Below, in pieces: positions 6,201 through 9,821 of a stretch of 9,821 nucleotides of DNA; position 1 is the first letter of the stretch; each line of letters begins with the position of its first letter. The notes beneath the pieces are model-generated. The model was not told where the DNA came from, did no database searches, and saw only the letters and a list, made by a program, of their open reading frames with translations. The stretch is from Propionimicrobium sp963511305. GTDB taxonomy: Bacteria; Actinomycetota; Actinomycetes; Propionibacteriales; Propionibacteriaceae. The stretch lies in assembly GCA_963511305.1 (NCBI GenBank), contig CAUPIJ010000041.1:1-9821 (forward strand), read 5' to 3'. Made by a program: the position numbers and the translations under genes.

Positions 6201-8347
6201 CAAGCCAGCTTGAGCACAAGTATCGCCACGAGATTTTTGCCAACGAGATCGTGCTGCTCAGCTACTACATCGCCAGCATCAACATCGAGGAGGTTTACCG
6301 TCAGGTTCGCCTGGAGCAGGGCTTCGACGATGGTTACGTCGAGTTCCCCGGCATCTCGCTGACGGACACTTTCCAGCTCGATAAGGCCCAGGACGAGGTA
6401 ACTGGTCTTGGCGGTTTCGCCGAGAACATGCGACGTATGCAGCGCCAGAAGGACGCGGAGATTCGGGTGGTTGTGATGAACCCGCCGTATTCTGCAGGGC
6501 AGGCCAGCGCGAACGACAATAACCAGAACTTGAGTTACCCGATCCTGGATTCGCGAATCAAAGACACGTATGTAGCCCGCTCTAGTGGAACCAACCGCAA
6601 CAGCCTCTACGACTCTTATTTCCGCGCGCTTCGCTGGGCCACCGACCGCATCGGCGACGAGGGTGTTATCGCGTTCGTCTCGAACTCCAGCTTCATCGAC
6701 GGCAACACCGCGGACGGAGTGCGCCAGACATGGGCGGATGAGTTCTCGGATATTTACGTCTATAACCTCCGTGGCAATGCCAGGACTCAGGGTGAGCGCA
6801 GACGACAAGAGGGTGGAAACGTCTTTGGAGAAGGTACTAGAACCGGTACAGCGATCACCATTCTTGTCAAGGAAAAAGGTTCGATTTTCCGTCCCGCGCG
6901 CATCCACTACGCCGAGGTGGACGACTACCTGGCCCGCCAGGAAAAGCTAGACGTGCTGGACAAACAGGGCTCGATCCGCGAAACCGAATTCGAGCAGATC
7001 ACGCCCAACTCCCACGGCGACTGGGTAAACCAGCGTGACGAAAGGTACCTGGAATACCAGGAGATCGGGGACAAGAAGGCAAAAGGTAAAGCTGATACGT
7101 CTGCAGTATTTCAGTCGTTCTCGAACGGTCTGAAAACCAATCGAGACGCTTGGTGCTACAACTTCTCTGAATCAGTTGTTGCCGAGAACATGCGACGGAT
7201 GATCGACAACTACAACGCTGAAGTGGAAGCAAGGAAAGATAGCTCAAACGCTAATGCGGATACGACAAGAATCTCTTGGAATCGACAGCTCTATAAAGAC
7301 CTCAAAAACGGCAAGAAGCATCAGTTTTTCGGAAACGCAGTTCGGGCTTCCATCTATCGCCCTTTCTGCAAGCAGGCTGTATATTTCGAGCGTTCGATGA
7401 ATGACATGGTCTACCAGCTTCCGCAGATTTTCCCTACGCCCGCGCAGCCGAACCTGGCGTTAGGGATTAACGGAAATGGAATGTCGAAAGATTTTGCGGC
7501 TTACATGGCGGGAATTATTCCTGATGTTCAGTTGATGCCCAATGGTCAGCAATTCCCCCTCTACACCTGGGAAAAATCCTCCGAGGACGGCTCGCAGGCC
7601 TCCTTACTCGATGTCTCCGAGCCTGAATCACAGGGAGAACAATTTTCCATAACATTCGATTTCTCCCGCTCTATCTCCTCGCAGGTGCCCGAGATCGTCG
7701 GCGGTTACCGTCGTCGCGACAACATCACCGACGCCACGCTTGCCGCCTACCGCGAGCACTATTCCGACGCGCAGATCCGCAAGGAGGACATCTTCTTCTA
7801 CGTCTATGCGCTGCTGCACCACAACGAATACCGCGAGCGCTACGAGGCCGACCTGAAGAAGATGCTGCCGCGTATCCCGAAGGTTTCCGACTTCCACGCG
7901 TACTCGGCCGTCGGGAGAGAGCTGGCGGATCTGCACGTCAACTACGAGTCGGTGGAACCGTTCCCGGGCGTCCACGCCGATTGGACCATGCTCGCGCCTT
8001 CCGACGAGTGGGCCAAGTATCACGTCACTAAGCTGGCGTGGGGCAAGGCCGGAGGCCGCGGCAAGGACATGACCCGCCTGGTCTACAACGAATACCTGAC
8101 ATTTACGGATATCCCGCCCGAAGCCAACGACTACAAGATCGGTGGACGCAGCCCGCTGGAGTGGATGATCGATCGCTACAAGACCGTCACCGACAAGAAG
8201 ACGGGCATCGTCAACGACCCCAACGACTACTGCCGCGAACTCGGCGACCCGGCCTACATCGCCCGGCTGGTGCCGTCCCTGGTGACGGTGTCCATGCGCA
8301 CCCAAGAGCTAGTTGCAGGCCTGCCAGACCTGGTGATCGAAGACTGA
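3275..8347 (+). CDS. Type ISP restriction-modification enzyme (nuclease-helicase-N6 methyltransferase-recognition domain in one chain)
   Basis: A 1690-residue protein that should both methylate adenine at its own recognition site and, on unmodified DNA, translocate with ATP and cut. The nuclease is N-terminal, with a PD-(D/E)xK/Mrr-like core: GTLFEEL (53-59), GID95LVAIE and VAVQ120CK122. An SF2 helicase follows: Walker A ACGTGKT (236-242), DEAH box (373-376), TAT (409-411), ARCLSEGVDVP (598-608) and QAVGRVMR (627-634). A charged Gly/Asp-rich linker (about 710-740) leads to the coupler (about 745-915). The methyltransferase carries LGIVFTPVPVVDYIL (918-932), motif I EPFLGTG (956-962) and motif IV NPPY (1069-1072). 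The rest, about 1200-1690, is the target-recognition region. Characterised relatives LlaGI and LlaBIII have this order and are slightly shorter (about 1570 residues). No frameshift or lost catalytic motif is visible, so it looks active. GC falls to about 47% over codons in 7081-7560, against about 62% on both sides. Being self-contained, it needs no separate hsdS/hsdM genes, and none are seen. Confidence 0.93.
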   Translation: MTETSTAFSKTDKDARMDINSLDAQREDAKSAGAFDDLLAEFRDMGDSERLKGTLFEELIRSYLLNDSQMSRQFARVYLWSDWPGREGKPDTGIDLVAIEPQDMPADEVVTAHTPAVAVQCKFYAPGTRISKEHLDSFLSDSGKEPFKRRIYVETTGTSWSKNAEEAINEQTKPVTRIGLSDLRNSDIDWATYSLANPQDAPECKPRKSLRDHQVHAITDVKKGFESHDRGILVMACGTGKTFTSLKIAEETVDDCGGSARIMFMVPSLALMSQTLHEWNAECQVPFTAWSVCSDVKVNRTKAKKSDAADITSVDLKTPPTTDPDKLAESLNRFSNADGLQVVFATYQSIDIVHQAQELAGDDWRDFDLIICDEAHRTTGATLAGEDESAFVRVHDGEYIRADKRLYMTATPKIFDPRVKNAAKEKDAVLASMDDESVYGPVFHKLSFGEAVSQGLLTDYKVVVLGIPEDQITPLYQTPDEFGELAIPEMAKLVGCWNALAKRKNGLSDTQYGTDDSKMRRAVAFAKDIKTSKQVASEFPDLVNGLRNLGNDDPSDDLAVECVHVDGTMNAVQRGQALDWLKEDVVNDYPTCRILTNARCLSEGVDVPTLDAVLFLNPRRSQVDVIQAVGRVMRKAEGKEFGYIILPVAVPVGVSPEQALNDNSRFQVVWQVVQAIRAHDERMDNTINAMEFNVADPSNIIVDMVNLKAPKKGDLFDGSAPGDDSTDGGTRSGDEEPVKMPYQPAFNFPVEQWKDAVYSKIVKKVGNRLYWDDWSKDIGDIAARYINLIEHLLDDQTNQDYFATFVKALQDTLNPAVDADQAVEMLAQHLITKPLFDAMFPDQEFTAENPVSQAMQGILDRLAANSVFENEREPLAKFYETMTEKIRAIDNLTGKQEIMRTLYDKFFAKAFPSMQDRLGIVFTPVPVVDYILKSADVALRRHLGKSLGEPGVAIIEPFLGTGTFVSRLLQTGLISASQLEHKYRHEIFANEIVLLSYYIASINIEEVYRQVRLEQGFDDGYVEFPGISLTDTFQLDKAQDEVTGLGGFAENMRRMQRQKDAEIRVVVMNPPYSAGQASANDNNQNLSYPILDSRIKDTYVARSSGTNRNSLYDSYFRALRWATDRIGDEGVIAFVSNSSFIDGNTADGVRQTWADEFSDIYVYNLRGNARTQGERRRQEGGNVFGEGTRTGTAITILVKEKGSIFRPARIHYAEVDDYLARQEKLDVLDKQGSIRETEFEQITPNSHGDWVNQRDERYLEYQEIGDKKAKGKADTSAVFQSFSNGLKTNRDAWCYNFSESVVAENMRRMIDNYNAEVEARKDSSNANADTTRISWNRQLYKDLKNGKKHQFFGNAVRASIYRPFCKQAVYFERSMNDMVYQLPQIFPTPAQPNLALGINGNGMSKDFAAYMAGIIPDVQLMPNGQQFPLYTWEKSSEDGSQASLLDVSEPESQGEQFSITFDFSRSISSQVPEIVGGYRRRDNITDATLAAYREHYSDAQIRKEDIFFYVYALLHHNEYRERYEADLKKMLPRIPKVSDFHAYSAVGRELADLHVNYESVEPFPGVHADWTMLAPSDEWAKYHVTKLAWGKAGGRGKDMTRLVYNEYLTFTDIPPEANDYKIGGRSPLEWMIDRYKTVTDKKTGIVNDPNDYCRELGDPAYIARLVPSLVTVSMRTQELVAGLPDLVIED
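7070..7560 (+). other. Low-GC island inside the restriction enzyme's target-recognition region
   Basis: Hand counts give 228 G or C in 480 bases (47.5%) for 7081-7560. The flanks are 74/120 (62%) at 6901-7020 and 75/120 (62.5%) at 7681-7800. The island covers roughly residues 1265-1430, between the conserved-looking NSHGDWVNQRDERY (1245-1258) and the C-terminal block from about 1478, which includes YVYALLHHNEYRERY. The reading frame is intact throughout. It is best read as a swapped specificity segment. Confidence 0.65.
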
Positions 8348-8361
8348 GCAGCCACATATCT

Positions 8362-8418
8362 TCAATGCGTCATTTTTGGTCCGTAGTCGAGCCAAAAATG
8401 ACGCATTGATCAGTTTTT
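8362..8418 (+). terminator. Perfect 18-bp hairpin plus T tract ending the restriction gene
   Basis: TCAATGCGTCATTTTTGG (8362-8379) pairs without mismatch with CCAAAAATGACGCATTGA (8392-8409) around a 12-base loop, TCCGTAGTCGAG. Four bases later comes TTTTT (8414-8418). It begins 15 bases after the TGA of the restriction gene. Position, stem and T tract fit an intrinsic terminator on the plus strand; no matching T run exists for the minus strand. The stem is unusually long and exact, so it may also be a mobile or repeated palindromic element that serves as a terminator. Confidence 0.75.
8379..8388. repeat. Copy 1 of GTCCGTAGTC repeat (in the hairpin loop)
   Basis: The 10-mer GTCCGTAGTC spans the loop of the 18-bp hairpin. 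It is followed after four bases by CAAAAAT and then GACGC. The same 10-mer recurs at 8511-8520. Confidence 0.6.
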
Positions 8419-8580
8419 CGCTGCGATCCGCCCCGTTCGAGTGAAAAGATCTTTAGTGATGAGTATCGGAAGCGGATTCGGCGGCCTAAAATCTCCTGGT
8501 GGAAAATAGCGTCCGTAGTCAGACAAAAATTACCGCCAGAACTCTTTGGTCTATTTTTCTTGGGCCTACTTAAACAGATC
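8410..8580. other. Convergent intergenic stretch without a gene
   Basis: These 171 bases lie between the terminator of the restriction gene (plus strand) and the end of the small basic gene (minus strand). They hold the second GTCCGTAGTC copy and a short palindrome, AAAGATCTTT (8445-8454). I see no open frame worth calling and no clear minus-strand terminator for the small gene. Confidence 0.6.
8511..8529. repeat. Copy 2 of GTCCGTAGTC repeat, decayed element
   Basis: GTCCGTAGTC (8511-8520) is followed after three bases by CAAAAAT and, shortly after, ACCGC, similar in order to the right half of the hairpin at 8379-8405. The left half is not conserved, so no long stem can form. A weak 7-bp stem (8496-8502 with 8533-8539) encloses it. 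It could be a degenerate copy of the same palindromic element. Confidence 0.45.
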
Positions 8581-8826
8581 CTAGAAGCTAAACGTGGTCT
8601 TCTTGTAGATCGAGTTCTTCACCGAGCGCTTCGGATTCTTGATGAACCCCATGCCCTTGCGCCCGTACCCGGGAATCACCGCGCGCTTTATCGCCCGCTT
8701 CGCGCGCCCAGTCGTGCGGGCTTTCAAAGAACGAGTCAAAGAAGGTTTGCGCATCCCGAATTTCATAACCCAGCCTAGAACCTGGTAGAGCTTAGAAACG
8801 AAGGTGTCGAATGTTTCTATCATCAC
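8581..8826 (-). CDS. Small, strongly basic conserved-looking protein of unknown function
   Basis: This reads as 81 residues from GTG (8826) or 80 from the adjacent ATG (8823). The N-terminal 24 residues are amphipathic/hydrophobic (FVSKLYQVLGWVMKFG). The rest is rich in Lys and Arg (RKPSLTRSLKARTTGRAKR...) and includes PGYGRKGMGFIKNPKR and a KTTFSF end. The density of Lys/Arg/Gly with an ordered PGYG-KGMG-IKNPK-TTF pattern looks like a real, selected protein, and I have an impression of similar short basic proteins in Gram-positive genomes, but I cannot name the family. It lies 117 bases downstream of the Abi gene on the same strand and converges with the restriction gene. The start is uncertain: GAGG (8829-8826) is too close to the ATG for a normal ribosome site, and ATGs at residues 21 (8766) and 25 (8754) are alternatives. 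Nucleic-acid binding is plausible from charge alone; no function is claimed. Confidence 0.55.
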   Translation of the reverse strand: MMIETFDTFVSKLYQVLGWVMKFGMRKPSLTRSLKARTTGRAKRAIKRAVIPGYGRKGMGFIKNPKRSVKNSIYKKTTFSF

Positions 8827-8839
8827 CTCGCTAGAGGTG
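8824..8839 (-). promoter_or_regulatory. Hairpin covering the start of the small basic gene
   Basis: On the minus strand CACCTC (8839-8834), loop TAGC, GAGGTG (8829-8824) form an exact 6-bp stem. The 3' arm contains both the only Shine-Dalgarno-like GAGG and the GTG codon of the small gene. Folded, it would hide the ribosome site. As DNA it is also a palindrome that could bind a repressor. Confidence 0.4.
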
Positions 8840-8943
8840 GGCTCTTACTCACCAAGAAGATTATCTTCTAGCGTGCAAACCACCCAGAGCTAAATCTTTT
8901 CAACTTTCTAAGATACGGCGCAAGGTATTGGATAAAACAAAGG
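8827..8943 (-). other. Structured gap between the Abi gene and the small basic gene
   Basis: On the minus strand three inverted repeats overlap here. AGAAGA/TCTTCT (8869-8864 with 8860-8855) is a 6-bp stem with a 3-base loop. CGCTAGA (8873-8867) can pair with TCTAGCG (8835-8829), 7 bp. The third is the start hairpin at 8839-8824. The 7-bp pairing shares bases with both others, so the folds are mutually exclusive. No convincing promoter or T-tract terminator was found. It may be a regulatory leader, a small RNA linked to the Abi protein, or chance. Confidence 0.4.
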
Positions 8944-9821
8944 CTAAAGCGCGTGAAACCATGTATCTGGGATGCCAAGGTTTTTGGGTTCCACAAGTGG
9001 GTTGGTCAAGAAATCTTTCTTAACATGCTGCACAACTTTTTCTGGCCAAGAAGTTCCAGGTGAAGTTACACGCAGCAAATGAGCCATCATCGTCAAGACC
9101 CCAAACACCTGTTCGCTTTGTCCTTCAGGAAGCAAAAAGAACTCGGGCTGAGTGCGAAGTGCGGACGTGGGAACCGGGACAAACGACTTGTTCCATAACC
9201 GTCCGTGATGGGCGCAGATATTACGAACGATAGTTAGTTGCTCCATCCAGCGAACCAAAGGCGGTTGCGTCGTAGCTTTGCGTCGCTGGTTTTTCGATAA
9301 CAGATCAAGATCGATCTTGATGTTCAAGCTCTCTGAAATTTCAAGTTGGGCATTAGCCACTAAGCCTTCGAAGAGGCGTGATATGTCGGCAAAATCGAGA
9401 ACTTCTGCTAATACCCAGAACGGATAATTTTCGTCATATTCATCGCGATAATGTTTGATTGCTTCGTTAGATATCCCAACTCTAGAAATTCGTTTGTGGG
9501 CTGTGGACATCCATTTTCTGTGGTTAAACGATGGCCTAAAACGGTTGGGGTCGGTGTAGCCTAAAGGGTCTCCTACACATAGGGCTTCCCCTATGCGGGT
9601 GCGCATAGTTATCTCGATACGCTCCATCCCATCGTGGACAAGCGTCCTCAATTTTCGATCTGCCTCGTAAAGATCAACCGCAGACTTGAAAGTGGTCCCG
9701 AGTACGAAATTATCGCAGCGAAAACCTGCATCTTCTACAGCGCGAGCAGGATACCAATAAGCGGATAACGGGTTATAGGTCAAAATGTGGTGCTCTGATT
9801 CGGTGTTTTGCCTAGTCAGCG
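8944..9821 (-). CDS. Abi_2 family (AbiD/AbiF-type) abortive-infection protein, 5' end cut by window
   Basis: A phage-defence protein of the Abi_2 group, whose members carry a HEPN fold and are thought to act as RNases on infection. The frame runs open past the window edge: the codons before the TTG at 9783 read ESEHHI and then LTYNPLSAYWYPAR, the position of the family's YYRLSxYWYP motif. The gene therefore begins outside, and about 25-40 N-terminal residues are probably missing; 291 are visible. Other family marks are RTRIGEAL, HYRDEYDENYPFWVLAEVLDF and, most tellingly, VRNICAHHGRLWN, where Arg (9225-9223) and His (9210-9208) form the Rx4H HEPN catalytic pattern. GC is about 42% over 9301-9540, far below the sugar operon, pointing to horizontal acquisition. 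It lies upstream of the small basic gene on the same strand. Family assignment is strong; membership of the AbiF subgroup with an RNA partner is unproven. Confidence 0.88.
   Translation of the reverse strand, partial: LTRQNTESEHHILTYNPLSAYWYPARAVEDAGFRCDNFVLGTTFKSAVDLYEADRKLRTLVHDGMERIEITMRTRIGEALCVGDPLGYTDPNRFRPSFNHRKWMSTAHKRISRVGISNEAIKHYRDEYDENYPFWVLAEVLDFADISRLFEGLVANAQLEISESLNIKIDLDLLSKNQRRKATTQPPLVRWMEQLTIVRNICAHHGRLWNKSFVPVPTSALRTQPEFFLLPEGQSEQVFGVLTMMAHLLRVTSPGTSWPEKVVQHVKKDFLTNPLVEPKNLGIPDTWFHAL

Noticed and set aside
8445..8454. AAAGATCTTT palindrome as an operator or attachment site
   Set aside because: A 10-base AT-rich palindrome is expected by chance at this frequency and nothing near it supports a role.
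8362..8540. CRISPR-like array from the repeated GTCCGTAGTC
   Set aside because: There are only two copies, 10 bases long, with one inside a palindrome and no regular spacers or cas genes.
8560..8778. Plus-strand 72-codon frame overlapping the small basic gene
   Set aside because: It lies opposite the patterned basic protein. Its translation is rich in Arg, Ala and Pro, as expected of an antisense frame, and it lacks a ribosome site.
8944..9783. Abi gene starting at the TTG at 9783
   Set aside because: The frame stays open to the window edge and the codons upstream still fit the family N-terminus, so the TTG is internal and the gene is partial.

Overview
This window looks like a chromosomal segment of a moderately GC-rich actinobacterium, most likely Bifidobacteriaceae. 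That is an inference from the GC content (about 64% by hand count in the glucanotransferase gene) and from the gene set malQ / LacI regulator / small DUF624-type membrane protein, which is typical of bifidobacterial alpha-glucan loci. I could not run a database search, so the genus is unconfirmed.

Region 1 (1-3031) is a tightly packed plus-strand carbohydrate operon. It holds the 3' nine-tenths or so of a 4-alpha-glucanotransferase (GH77, MalQ), then a LacI-family regulator starting 5 bases after the malQ stop, then a DUF624/YesL-like membrane protein whose ATG overlaps the regulator's stop (ATGA). The three are probably co-transcribed and translationally coupled. A hairpin at 3069-3092 could end the transcript.

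Region 2 (3032-8409) is a defence gene. After a 243-base gap comes one 1690-residue open reading frame. It carries, in order, a PD-(D/E)xK-type nuclease, an SF2 helicase/translocase, a coupler, an N6-adenine methyltransferase and a C-terminal target-recognition region. This is the layout of single-polypeptide Type ISP restriction-modification enzymes (LlaGI/LlaBIII type). GC drops sharply, from about 62% to about 47% and back to about 62%, exactly across the expected recognition region (about 7070-7560). This suggests the specificity module was exchanged by recombination. A perfect 18-bp hairpin followed by TTTTT ends the gene.

Region 3 (8410-9821) has lower GC and reads on the minus strand. 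At the right edge is a partial Abi_2 (AbiD/AbiF-type) abortive-infection protein with a HEPN-type Rx4H motif. Downstream of it lies a small, very basic protein of about 81 residues. The 117 bases between them contain overlapping inverted repeats, one of which buries the only Shine-Dalgarno-like sequence of the small gene. The 3' halves of the restriction gene and of this unit face each other.

Together the window shows a housekeeping sugar operon next to a small defence island: restriction of unmodified DNA plus a probable RNase-based abortive-infection module. The least explained part is the Abi / structured-leader / basic-peptide unit.
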